Source: JBHIEE01 sp046760445 (GTDB taxonomy: Bacteria > Acidobacteriota > Aminicenantia > JdFR-78). From it: DNA of 10,830 nt. Where the stretch lies: the NCBI GenBank assembly GCA_046760445.1, contig JBHIEE010000099.1, positions 1-10,830 of the forward strand. Direction: 5' to 3'. The first letter of the stretch is position 1; every line of letters starts with the position of its first letter. The notes beneath the pieces were generated by a model. The model was not told the DNA's origin. It did no database searches and saw only the letters and a program-made list of their open reading frames with translations. A program made the translations under genes and the position numbers. Shown here piece after piece: positions 1 to 6,419 of the stretch.

Positions 1-1189
1 TGAGATATTTATGTTGATAATTAAGAGAAATGTTTCCAGTAAATATTTTAGAGGCAGAAAAAACATCGCTTTCTCTAATAGTGTTATAAGAAGAACTTAA
101 CCCAATATTTATATTTTTAAAAATGCTTTTGGAAAAAGATAGAGAACTCAAAAATTGACCTTTAGCTTCATAACCAAAAGAAGAAGTAAAATTTCCAATT
201 TTTTCAATTGTAAGAGATGAACCAAATCTTAACCAAGTTTCAGGATTGAATCCTCCTATTGGATGAAAATGAGAAAGGTTGATATTAATTGAACCAATAT
301 TTTCAAAACTTTTATTAAAATAGCTTTCAGCACTCCAATTGGAATAACTATCATAATTAACATTTAAACTTAATTGAGTCTGCTCATTAGAAATTATTTT
401 ATTTTCGTTGTGAACTCTTAAAATTCTATCTGGAGGCAAATGCTCTTTTAAAACAGACCTTTCTTCATAATGGAGATGAGTTTTGCTTCCAGATTTATCT
501 GACTGAAGGAAATAGAGATCACCCTCAGCAACTATACCTTGACCTGAAGTATACCAGAGTTTTCCCAATTTAAATTTAAATTTGGAAGGAACAGATACAG
601 ATGCCTTTTTTACCGTGAATTTTTTAAACCCAACCAGTTTCATTCCTTCCAAATGAGAAATAACTCCATAGCCTATTGCTTTAAAGTCTTCCTGAAGCTC
701 CATCCGTGTAAATGTATAATAAACAAAAGAGCTTTGAATTTTTTCTAAAGAAATTTTATCAAATCGGTTTGATGGGAAAGAGAAAGGTTCAATTTCTTTA
801 AGTTCTAAATCTAAATATTTTTTTTCTATCTTTTCTTTAAAACTTAAAAGTTCTCCATTTTTTAAAATAAGATTCAAAGTAAACTCATCTCCTGAATAAC
901 TTCTTTCATACTCAGGAGATTCATCAGAGCTCTCTAACTTGAGAAATATCTCTCCGGTAACCTTTAAAACATTGAAATCAAAATCAATTTTAACTCTTTC
1001 TCCCCTTATCTCTAAATTATAAAATTTTATTTTTAAATTTCCTTCCCCATAAAAAAAATTATGATCATAGCTATAAACAAGATAATCTCCTTTTATTTCC
1101 ATAATAGTTTTCAATTTTGCCGGGGAAATTTTTGGGAAAAGAAGAGAAAACAAGATCACAAAGGAGATTATTTTAATTTTTTTTAACAT
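1..1189 (-). CDS. LptD/OstA-like outer-membrane protein, N-terminal part
   Basis: An open frame of 396 codons runs from an ATG at 1189 off the left edge, so the C-terminus is missing. A short Lys-rich start and a hydrophobic stretch (about residues 6-20) form a Sec signal peptide ending near SPA. Residues about 28-60 (motifs MEIKGDYLVYS, then GEGNLKI, LEIRGERVKID, LKVTGEI) resemble the OstA/LptA repeat, whose members bind lipopolysaccharide in the periplasm. From about residue 270 the protein turns into alternating hydrophobic and polar strands ending in aromatics, as in an outer-membrane beta-barrel. That order (OstA-like domain, then barrel) is the LptD arrangement, but distant LptD-like proteins of unknown cargo share it. 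There is no Shine-Dalgarno before the ATG; a promoter-like pair lies immediately upstream (1196-1225). It follows the lipoprotein gene by 67 bases. The general class is fairly sure, the exact role is not. Confidence 0.72.
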   Translation of the reverse strand, partial: MLKKIKIISFVILFSLLFPKISPAKLKTIMEIKGDYLVYSYDHNFFYGEGNLKIKFYNLEIRGERVKIDFDFNVLKVTGEIFLKLESSDESPEYERSYSGDEFTLNLILKNGELLSFKEKIEKKYLDLELKEIEPFSFPSNRFDKISLEKIQSSFVYYTFTRMELQEDFKAIGYGVISHLEGMKLVGFKKFTVKKASVSVPSKFKFKLGKLWYTSGQGIVAEGDLYFLQSDKSGSKTHLHYEERSVLKEHLPPDRILRVHNENKIISNEQTQLSLNVNYDSYSNWSAESYFNKSFENIGSININLSHFHPIGGFNPETWLRFGSSLTIEKIGNFTSSFGYEAKGQFLSSLSFSKSIFKNINIGLSSSYNTIRESDVFSASKIFTGNISLNYQHKYL

Positions 1190-1195
1190 TATTTA

Positions 1196-1225
1196 TTTTT
1201 ATTCAGATATAGACAGGAATGTTAA
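1196..1225 (-). promoter_or_regulatory. Possible leaderless promoter of the LptD-like gene
   Basis: On the minus strand, TTAACA (1225-1220, 5/6 match to TTGACA) is followed after 18 bases by TAAAAA (1201-1196, 4/6 match). The ATG begins only 6 bases further on, so transcription would start at or next to the start codon. The gene has no Shine-Dalgarno. In an AT-rich spacer such matches can arise by chance. Confidence 0.3.
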
Positions 1226-1255
1226 AATTCCCAATTTCTGATTTCAAGTTTCAAT
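1221..1255. repeat. Imperfect 7-base-period tandem tract (lipoprotein / LptD-like spacer)
   Basis: Five consecutive heptads in register fill the spacer directly after the lipoprotein stop codon: GTTAAAA, TTCCCAA, TTTCTGA, TTTCAAG, TTTCAAT. The last three begin with TTTC. It is degenerate, but has the same 7-base step as the other tracts in this window. Confidence 0.5.
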
Positions 1256-1256
1256 A

Positions 1257-2051
1257 TTAGTATTGTAGTTGGTAAATCTTCTTGTTGCCATCTGCGTTCC
1301 AAATGTAAAATCCATCCCAAGTAATTCCTGCAGGAAATTGACCAGGAGAAGAATAAGTTGCTTCTAAACTTCCAGTAGAAGAAATTTTATAAATGGAAAA
1401 AACATTGGGATCAGAAATCCAGAGATAGTTTTCAAAAAAAGCCATGCCCCCGACACTAAATCCGGGATTATTTATGCTTCCCAGAATTTGGCCACTATTA
1501 GGGTCAACCTGATAAATTTTATTAGCTGATTTATCAAAACCCCACAGGTTCTGACTATCATAGGCCAGAGAAGTTATCTGTCCCCGCTGAATATTTATTG
1601 TTTTCAGAGTTTCTCCAGTGACAATATTTATTTTGACTAATTGAGCTCTTTGGGAACTTGAAACCCATAACCCACTTCCGTCATAAACCAAACCAGTTGC
1701 TCTGGGAAGAGGACTATTAAAAGACCTAACTATGCTTCCATTATATTTATTGAGACTATAAATTTTTCCTGTATCTTCATCTATTAGCCATAAAGTCACT
1801 CCATCCCAGGTCAAATCACGAGGAAGGTTGAAAGGAATGTTTAAGGTACTGAGAACAATGAATTCTCTTTTGCTTGCTCCAGGATCAAATGGATTATCAA
1901 ATATCCTCTCTTCACAGGCCATTAAAGAAAAAAGAAGAAAAAGAATAAAAAAGCTCTTAAGAATCGAAACTCGAAACTCGATATGAAATACGAAACATTT
2001 AAAAACTTTTAACAAATGCAATATAAAATTGATTCTCACTGCCCACTCCAA
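1257..2051 (-). CDS. Beta-propeller lipoprotein with disturbed start
   Basis: The mature part starts at the Cys of a lipobox (LMAC, Cys46 of the longest frame), followed by EERIFDNPFDP; a C..NPFDP start is common in secreted lipoproteins of several diderm phyla. Residues about 77-264 hold five repeats of roughly 40 residues with a WDG/YDG..LW..D core and a following KIY.ld..tG.i strand, i.e. a beta-propeller of YVTN/NHL type. It is likely tethered to a membrane and facing the periplasm or outside. The start is problematic: this frame can begin only with TTG (2051, 2021, 2015) or GTG (2039), all inside the preceding gene, and reads through a 7-base repeat. An ATG at 1998, directly after that gene's stop (TAA-ATG), is out of frame by one repeat unit. 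With one unit fewer it would give a compact 26-residue signal peptide ending at the Cys. The gene may therefore be switched off, phase-variable or started unusually. Confidence 0.75.
   Translation of the reverse strand: MEWAVRINFILHLLKVFKCFVFHIEFRVSILKSFFILFLLFSLMACEERIFDNPFDPGASKREFIVLSTLNIPFNLPRDLTWDGVTLWLIDEDTGKIYSLNKYNGSIVRSFNSPLPRATGLVYDGSGLWVSSSQRAQLVKINIVTGETLKTINIQRGQITSLAYDSQNLWGFDKSANKIYQVDPNSGQILGSINNPGFSVGGMAFFENYLWISDPNVFSIYKISSTGSLEATYSSPGQFPAGITWDGFYIWNADGNKKIYQLQY
1965..1999. repeat. 7-base-period tract with an exact tandem heptamer at the lipoprotein start
   Basis: Plus-strand units are CGAAACT (1965-1971), CGAAACT (1972-1978), CGATATG, AAATACG and AAACATT. The first two are identical. 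The tract begins at the stop codon of the DUF5683 gene (2001-1999) and ends just before the hydrophobic core of the lipoprotein signal peptide. Because 7 is not a multiple of 3, each gain or loss of a copy changes the reading frame. Confidence 0.7.
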
Positions 2052-2487
2052 AAATGATAAGATGATTTTTCTCCTTCTTCTTGTGAATCCAATACATATC
2101 CACTAAATTTAAAGCCCAAACCACCCCTGCTGCCAGAATAAATTTATTCCTCCTGATATCATATTTTTCCGTTAATTCCCGATATCTAATCGCATCTAGC
2201 ACATTGTCTGCCTGTTGATATTTTTTATAGTATTTACTACTTTCTTTTGCGTTGGTGATAATCCCAGCCAGAGCAGCCAATTCTAAACCCAAAAAAGTAA
2301 CGCCTTCCACATATCTTTTCTCAGCTAATTGCCCCCAGCCAGGTACAAGAATTGATTTTCCTAAGGAACTTAATTTGGGTTTTTCTTTTTTGTTTTTTTC
2401 TTGGCTTAAGCTGTTTAAAGGGAAAATAAGTAAAGAGAAGATTAAAAGAATAAGAAAAACTTCCTCATAAAATTTCTTAGAAATCAT
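1999..2487 (-). CDS. DUF5683-like membrane protein
   Basis: A 162-residue protein of the DUF5683 type, function unknown. Residues 9-28 form an N-terminal hydrophobic signal or anchor. A Lys-rich stretch (30-38) follows, then the family's marker SLGKSILVPGWGQ with PGWGQ at 49-53, a hydrophobic segment at 62-79, a charged Tyr/Lys helix at 82-110 and a second conserved block (RRNKF...WALNLVDMYW, 112-133) forming another membrane segment. Such proteins are usually found beside envelope and outer-membrane genes in diderm bacteria, as here. The ATG at 2487 lacks a Shine-Dalgarno but has a near-consensus promoter whose -10 box ends 12 bases before it, so the message is probably almost leaderless. 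It is the first gene of the minus-strand envelope cluster; the lipoprotein's likely original ATG abuts its stop. Confidence 0.75.
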   Translation of the reverse strand: MISKKFYEEVFLILLIFSLLIFPLNSLSQEKNKKEKPKLSSLGKSILVPGWGQLAEKRYVEGVTFLGLELAALAGIITNAKESSKYYKKYQQADNVLDAIRYRELTEKYDIRRNKFILAAGVVWALNLVDMYWIHKKKEKNHLIIFGVGSENQFYIAFVKSF

Positions 2488-2499
2488 TTCATTAAGGGA

Positions 2500-2528
2500 A
2501 TTTTATGGTAAAAAGAATGGAATGTCAA
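2500..2528 (-). promoter_or_regulatory. Sigma-70-type promoter before the DUF5683 gene
   Basis: On the minus strand, TTGACA (2528-2523, perfect) is followed by a 17-base spacer and TAAAAT (2505-2500, 5/6). The ATG starts 12 bases beyond the -10 box, giving a leader of about 5-6 bases. Spacing and match are good enough to call it the promoter of the envelope cluster. Confidence 0.65.
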
Positions 2529-2574
2529 TTTGGGTTAATAGGTAGGATTTAAAAATATTATTTATTTTAAAGTG

Positions 2575-2609
2575 AAAAAGAGGAGAATGAACTAAATTCA
2601 CTCTCCTCT
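2575..2609 (-). terminator. Rho-independent terminator after the PEGA gene
   Basis: Two 13-base arms (2597-2609 and 2579-2591) pair along their full length with one G-U pair around a 5-base loop: AGAGGAGAGTGAA and TTCATTCTCCTCT in the minus-strand sense. A run of five T follows on the minus strand (2579-2575, the first of them paired at the foot of the stem). It lies 50 bases past the stop of the PEGA gene and upstream of the DUF5683 promoter, so it separates the two units. Confidence 0.85.
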
Positions 2610-2658
2610 CCAGTTTAAAAACAGGGTACAGCTCGGAAAGTGGAATTTTTGTATATTT

Positions 2659-4083
2659 TTACTTGATTATTCCTGAATCTGCATCTGGTCTTGAGGCAGG
2701 CCTTGGAGTTAAGATTTCTCCTTTTCTGAAAGTACTTGTAAATGTAGCAGATAAATTAAAAGATATATTATCAAAGTGCGTCTGATCGAGATTCGAATAA
2801 GTCCAGGTACATAGACCAATTTTTCCCTTTGAAGGAACTCCAGAAATAGTAACTTGACCAAGTTGAGTGTTATTAGCATAGAAGGTGAATGTGTTTCCTT
2901 GAGCTACAACTTTCAACTTGTTCCAGCCAGTCTTATTTATAGCTTTATTTGTAGTCCAATTTTTGATGACTGAGGCTGTTTTTATGTTTGAAATTTTCCA
3001 AACTGACCACATCTGATTGCCAGGGGAGACATCTAAATAATAAAACACTGAGAAATTGTTATTTCCTCCAAATGCTGGACCAAGAACATGATAAGCTCTA
3101 CCAACTGCTATTTTCCCTTTTATTTCATAAGTCCAATTATTGGAAAAGCGGAAATTGTAATAACTTGTTTGTCTATTGCGTCCTCCTTGTTTGACTTTAT
3201 ATACTCCACCTTCAACTACCCAAGTGGCTGGACCTTCGCCTTTCTTCCAGTAATCCGCTTTGCCATCATTGAAGTTCTCAGTGAAACTGCCGGGTTTCAG
3301 AGTGGCATTGACAGTTGATGTTTGATTTTTTTGAACATTGACTGTTGTCTCCCAGTCCTGATATCTTTCCTTGACTAATTTGATGGTATGAGAACCAACC
3401 GAGACATTGGTTAAAGTTGCATTGGTTGTTTGTCCCGTATTTGAACCATCTAACCAGATAGTTGCTCCTGTAGGAGTAGAATTAACCTGAATTGAACCAA
3501 CATCTGGTTCTTTTTCTTTCTCTTTCTCTTCCTCTTTTTCCTTTAAGAGAAAATAAGCTAAAACACCAGCCCCAATTAGCACAACAATACCTAATACTAT
3601 CCAGGCAGCACTGCTTCCTCCTCCACCATCTCCATCTGCAGGCATTCCCATTGCCTTAGGACTGAATTCCTTTTCAAACTCTAATTTCGCTTTAGTGAAT
3701 ATCTTTTTAGTTGTCTCATTCATTAAAGAAGTATCATATTCTTTCTCAGGGGAGTAATGGAGAGCTCGTTTGAAGAAAGCTTTTGATATTTTCTCATTTC
3801 CCTGCTTGGCAAAGTTTAAACCCTGATAAAAATAAATCTCCGCTAATTTCTCAGCCTTAGCTCTGTCTTTGACTGCTTTTAAATAACTCTCAGCTTGTCT
3901 GAGTTTCTCAATCGAGAGTTCATAGTTTCCGACACTGTAAAGGGTCTTTCCCTCTTGAACAAACTCTTCCGGTGATGGTGACTGGGAATAGGAAATTTCA
4001 GCTGCATTGAGATAAAAAAGAAAGACACCTATTAAGACATAAGCTAGAAACTTTGTTGTTTTGAGCGTTTTGATTCTTTGCAT
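2659..4083 (-). CDS. PEGA-domain and lectin-like protein with N-terminal TPR-like region
   Basis: A 474-residue protein with a Lys/Arg-rich start and hydrophobic segment (11-28), probably a signal peptide. A helical region at 37-140 looks like TPR repeats (EGKTLYSVGNYELSIEKL, YFYQGLNFAKQGNEKISKAF). An acidic/Gly linker (149-157) leads to a transmembrane helix (160-180) and a Lys/Glu-rich run (181-192). A PEGA domain follows at about 197-262 (SIQVNSTPTGATIWLDG, VSVGSHTIKL). Residues 266-445 are a jelly-roll, laminin-G/3-keto-disaccharide-hydrolase type domain (FTENFNDG..DYW, GWNKLKVVAQGNTFTFYAN), usually sugar binding. The start is firm: AAGGAGGT sits 4 bases before ATG. The order suggests a cell-surface scaffold or glycan binder; the substrate is unknown. 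A terminator follows it. Its leader is packed with 7-base-period tracts. Confidence 0.8.
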   Translation of the reverse strand: MQRIKTLKTTKFLAYVLIGVFLFYLNAAEISYSQSPSPEEFVQEGKTLYSVGNYELSIEKLRQAESYLKAVKDRAKAEKLAEIYFYQGLNFAKQGNEKISKAFFKRALHYSPEKEYDTSLMNETTKKIFTKAKLEFEKEFSPKAMGMPADGDGGGGSSAAWIVLGIVVLIGAGVLAYFLLKEKEEEKEKEKEPDVGSIQVNSTPTGATIWLDGSNTGQTTNATLTNVSVGSHTIKLVKERYQDWETTVNVQKNQTSTVNATLKPGSFTENFNDGKADYWKKGEGPATWVVEGGVYKVKQGGRNRQTSYYNFRFSNNWTYEIKGKIAVGRAYHVLGPAFGGNNNFSVFYYLDVSPGNQMWSVWKISNIKTASVIKNWTTNKAINKTGWNKLKVVAQGNTFTFYANNTQLGQVTISGVPSKGKIGLCTWTYSNLDQTHFDNISFNLSATFTSTFRKGEILTPRPASRPDADSGIIK

Positions 4084-4096
4084 TTTACCTCCTTAA

Positions 4097-4180
4097 ATCT
4101 GTCATCTGTAAATTGCATCGTAATAATTACAATTTACAAATTACGATTTACGAACCCATAACCTTAAACTTCTAACCCGT
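4097..4180. repeat. Twelve-unit 7-base-period tract upstream of the PEGA gene
   Basis: The stretch divides into twelve heptads in one register with motif drift: ATCTGTC and ATCTGTA first, then two degenerate units, then AATTACA, ATTTACA, AATTACG, ATTTACG, then AACCCAT, AACCTTA, AACTTCT, AACCCGT. Three different sub-families share the same phase without a break. The tract ends directly beside the Shine-Dalgarno of the PEGA gene. Confidence 0.75.
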
Positions 4181-4210
4181 TAGTTTATCTCATCTATCAC
4201 CTCCTTTTTC

Positions 4211-4238
4211 AAGCTTTAAGCTATAAGGATTAAGCTTG
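4211..4238. repeat. Four-unit heptamer tract (AAGCTTT type)
   Basis: Units AAGCTTT, AAGCTAT, AAGGATT and AAGCTTG are contiguous and in register. The ends also form a short inverted repeat (AAGCTT...AAGCTT) that could fold into a small hairpin. Confidence 0.65.
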
Positions 4239-4267
4239 CCAAATTCCGAAACTAGTTTATCTACTTT

Positions 4268-4295
4268 TCTGTCTTCTGTCCTCTGATTTCTGTCC
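4268..4295. repeat. Four-unit heptamer tract (TCTGTCC type)
   Basis: Units TCTGTCT, TCTGTCC, TCTGATT and TCTGTCC are contiguous; units two and four are identical. It is the clearest tandem tract of the PEGA upstream region. Confidence 0.75.
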
Positions 4296-4432
4296 TTCTA
4301 TTTTATATAGCCTGATTAAAGGGAGAATTCATTTGATTTTTTTGACTTTGGAGCTTTCAGAATTGTCGACCCTTCCTCTCTTTAATCTTTGTTTAAAAGA
4401 ATAATCCTTAAAATTTAAATTGTCATTGTTTT

Positions 4433-5506
4433 TTATAGAAGATCTTCTTTCACTCCTTCGTCTATTTTCACAAGATAAGGTTTTCCTCCCTCTTTTTTAA
4501 TTGCTTCGGCAACTTGATCGAACCTTTCTGGAGCATAAGCAAAAATGCAGCCCCCTCCACCTGAGCCATTGATTTTTGCTCCAAGAGCTCCTGCCTCCAA
4601 TGAGGCTTCAATCATTCGATTAATTTTGGGAGTAGAAATTTCTAAATAATCTCGAAGTATTATCTGATGTTCGTTAAGAAGTAAACCAAATGTCTGATGG
4701 TCAAATTTTTCTGCCATAAAGAGCTTTTTGGCCTGTTGGGTCAAGTCTCTGGTAAACAGAGTTCCCAAAAGAAGTTTTTTATTTTTCAATGATAATTTTT
4801 CAATCTCCTGTTCTATTTCTTCAATTAATGAGCTTTTTAAATTAAATCCTTTTGTTTTCTGAGAAACGGAATTTACTCCCTGTAGAACTCCTTTTTTAAT
4901 TCGAGAAAGTATACCCTTGGTGTCTTTCTTCTCCAAGGAGTCTCCCAAAACAAATTTACCCAAAGGATTTCTTAAGGATTCTACTTTTATTTTTTCATTA
5001 AATTGAATGTAAAGAATTCCTCCTAAGGCAGAAGTATAATGGTCCATTTTTCCACCCGGTTCCTTGAATTCAGCCACCTCAGCTAAATAGGCTAATTCAG
5101 CAATTTTAGAGGGATCCTTTGCCCAGGAGTAATTGGCTGTATTTAATAAGAATTTAATCCAGGCAACGACCAAGGCAGAGGAACTTGATGTTCCAGAATT
5201 TATTGGGATATTCCCTTTAATCAGACAACCCCAACCATTTTTGAAGTTTACTCCTTTTCTTTGAAGCACATTTAAAGCACTTCGTAAATAATCTCTCTCT
5301 TTTAAATAAGCCAATTCTTTACCGATGAGAAAAGTATCTTTTTCTTGTATATCAGGCATCTCTATTTTAAAAAACTTGTCCTTCCTTTTCTTTCCCGAGA
5401 TAGAAATCCTTAAATTTATGGCAGCAGCAATTATAGGAAGACCAAAATAATCTTGATGTTCCCCGAAAAGACAAATTCTTCCAGGAGCAGAGATCTTAAG
5501 TTTCAT
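4433..5506 (-). CDS. GHMP-family sugar kinase, galactokinase-like
   Basis: A 357-residue cytoplasmic kinase that phosphorylates a small molecule, probably a sugar, with ATP. Three GHMP motifs are present: motif 1 at 7-20 (APGRICLFGEHQDY, matching the galactokinase signature GR..LiGEHtDY), the phosphate-binding motif 2 at 98-112 (GNIPINSGTSSSSAL), and motif 3 at 306-323 (GALGAKINGSGGGGC). GGKMDHYTSALGG (151-163) carries the likely catalytic Asp155, equivalent to the GIMDQ Asp of galactokinase. Length fits galactokinase and heptose/fucose-kinase relatives; the actual sugar cannot be told from motifs. The gene stands alone, divergent from the EIIA operon. There is no Shine-Dalgarno, but a perfect TATAAT lies 9 bases before the ATG, consistent with a leaderless message. 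Family is certain, substrate open. Confidence 0.85.
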   Translation of the reverse strand: MKLKISAPGRICLFGEHQDYFGLPIIAAAINLRISISGKKRKDKFFKIEMPDIQEKDTFLIGKELAYLKERDYLRSALNVLQRKGVNFKNGWGCLIKGNIPINSGTSSSSALVVAWIKFLLNTANYSWAKDPSKIAELAYLAEVAEFKEPGGKMDHYTSALGGILYIQFNEKIKVESLRNPLGKFVLGDSLEKKDTKGILSRIKKGVLQGVNSVSQKTKGFNLKSSLIEEIEQEIEKLSLKNKKLLLGTLFTRDLTQQAKKLFMAEKFDHQTFGLLLNEHQIILRDYLEISTPKINRMIEASLEAGALGAKINGSGGGGCIFAYAPERFDQVAEAIKKEGGKPYLVKIDEGVKEDLL

Positions 5507-5515
5507 TCAGTGATT

Positions 5516-5543
5516 ATTATAGCTCAATTATTTCTTAGGTTAA
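5516..5543 (-). promoter_or_regulatory. Probable leaderless promoter of the GHMP kinase gene
   Basis: TATAAT (5521-5516 on the minus strand, perfect) is preceded after 16 bases by TTAACC (5543-5538, 4/6). The ATG begins 9 bases after the -10 box, so a normal start point would fall within a few bases of the start codon. It lies back to back with the EIIA promoter in the 113-base divergent region. Confidence 0.5.
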
Positions 5544-5563
5544 AATATTTTTTCATTAAAATA

Positions 5564-5592
5564 TTGACAAATTAAATTATTAAATGTTTATT
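5564..5592 (+). promoter_or_regulatory. Promoter of the EIIA / antiporter operon
   Basis: TTGACA (5564-5569, perfect) with a 17-base spacer leads to TTTATT (5587-5592, 4/6). This leaves about 20 bases of leader before the strong Shine-Dalgarno (AAGGGGAGGT, 5607-5616) and the ATG at 5620. The -10 box is the weak element. Confidence 0.5.
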
Positions 5593-5619
5593 AAAAAAGA
5601 TTAATTAAGGGGAGGTAAA

Positions 5620-6081
5620 ATGAGATTGACAAAATATTTGAAAGCAAATTGTATTTTACTGGATTTAGAGGAAGAGGAAAAAGATTCAGCTTTGCTGAAG
5701 TTGGTTAATGTTTTAAAAGAAAAAGGTCTTATTAAAAATGATAAAAAGATTTTTTCGAAATTAATGGAAAGGGAAAAGCTCCAGACTACAGCGGTTGAAA
5801 AAGGTGTAGCCATCCCTCATTGTCTTTCTAATGAGATAAAAGATTTGATTATCATTTTTGCTCGAGCCAAAAAGGGAGTGAATTTTAAATCAGTCGACAA
5901 GAAATCCACCCGGCTCATTTTTTTACTTCTCGGCAATAAAGATAATCCTGGCCTGCATTTAAGAGCATTAGCTCGACTTGCCCGTCTGATAAAAGAAACC
6001 AAATTTGTTGAAAAAACTATTCACTGTTCTTCAGTCCAAGAGATGGTGCGAACTTTTGATGAAGAGGAAGGTAAAATATAA
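5620..6081 (+). CDS. PTS EIIA domain protein, PtsN / fructose type
   Basis: A 153-residue protein of the EIIA-2 family (fructose/mannitol/PtsN fold). GVAIPHCLS (62-70) has the active-site His67 that accepts phosphate from HPr or NPr; a second family His is in PGLHLRALARLARLI (His113). It is a stand-alone EIIA with no IIB or IIC sugar permease nearby, so it is more likely a regulatory EIIA(Ntr)-like protein than part of sugar uptake. In enterobacteria EIIA(Ntr) is known to control potassium transport (TrkA, KdpD), which fits the two cation antiporter genes downstream. The start is set by AAGGGGAGGT 3 bases before ATG. Its stop shares one base with the next ATG (TAATG), indicating coupled translation. 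Confidence 0.87.
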   Translation: MRLTKYLKANCILLDLEEEEKDSALLKLVNVLKEKGLIKNDKKIFSKLMEREKLQTTAVEKGVAIPHCLSNEIKDLIIIFARAKKGVNFKSVDKKSTRLIFLLLGNKDNPGLHLRALARLARLIKETKFVEKTIHCSSVQEMVRTFDEEEGKI

Positions 6082-6416
6082 TGAAACTTTTGGTGGTTGT
6101 TTTAAACAAAGTTGAAAAATTGGAAGAAATTCTGGAAGGATTTATCGAAATAGGAATTACCGGAGCAACTTTGATTGATAGTGTAGGAATGGGTCACATA
6201 ATTTCTGAAGAGGTGCCTATTTTTGCCGGGTTGAGATTTATGTTTGCTGGTGAAAAGCCTTATAACAAGACAATATTATCTGTTATTAAAGAAGAAAAAG
6301 TTGAACCAGCTTTGCAGCTTTTGGGAAAAATTTTGGGAGACTTGAATGAAAGAGGAAAAGGGATTGTTTTTGTTCTTCCCATAGAAAAGGTAGTTGGATT
6401 TAAACCTGAACTATAA
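6081..6416 (+). CDS. Small PII-like signalling protein
   Basis: A 111-residue protein with the PII (GlnB-like) pattern: a beta strand MKLLVVVLN, the helix KLEEILEGFIEIGITGATLIDSVGMG (13-38), a variable T-loop-like segment (about 39-60), a second ferredoxin-like half (62-90), and the ending GKGIVFVLPIEKVVG (92-106), which mirrors the GxGKIFVxPVEdVirI end of PII proteins. PII proteins are trimers that sense nucleotides and metabolites and plug or regulate transporters. The T-loop segment differs from GlnB/GlnK and the uridylylated Tyr is not evident, so this is a PII-like branch rather than GlnB. GAGGAAGG lies ahead of the ATG; it overlaps EIIA by 1 base and precedes the first antiporter by 3 bases. 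Partnership with the antiporters is inferred from position. Confidence 0.7.
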   Translation: MKLLVVVLNKVEKLEEILEGFIEIGITGATLIDSVGMGHIISEEVPIFAGLRFMFAGEKPYNKTILSVIKEEKVEPALQLLGKILGDLNERGKGIVFVLPIEKVVGFKPEL

Positions 6417-6419
6417 ATT

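Larger units (their letters stand above)
4084..4432. other. 349-base spacer between GHMP kinase and PEGA genes, mostly 7-base-period sequence
   Basis: No credible gene is seen. From right to left on the minus strand it holds an AT-rich stretch after the kinase stop, a weak TATA-rich site (around 4300-4310) without a convincing -35, three separate 7-base-period tracts (4268-4295, 4211-4238, 4097-4180), then the Shine-Dalgarno of the PEGA gene (AAGGAGGT, 4095-4088). No clear terminator was found after the kinase gene. The leader of the PEGA message would consist largely of these tracts. Confidence 0.6.

Noticed and set aside
2252..3318. Plus-strand frames (2252-2470, 2988-3194, 3088-3318) opposite the DUF5683 and PEGA genes
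   Set aside because: No ribosome site or recognisable domain, and fully overlapped by well-supported minus-strand genes.
5601..6002. Minus-strand frames opposite the EIIA gene
   Set aside because: Shadows of a gene with clear active-site motifs, ribosome site and operon position.
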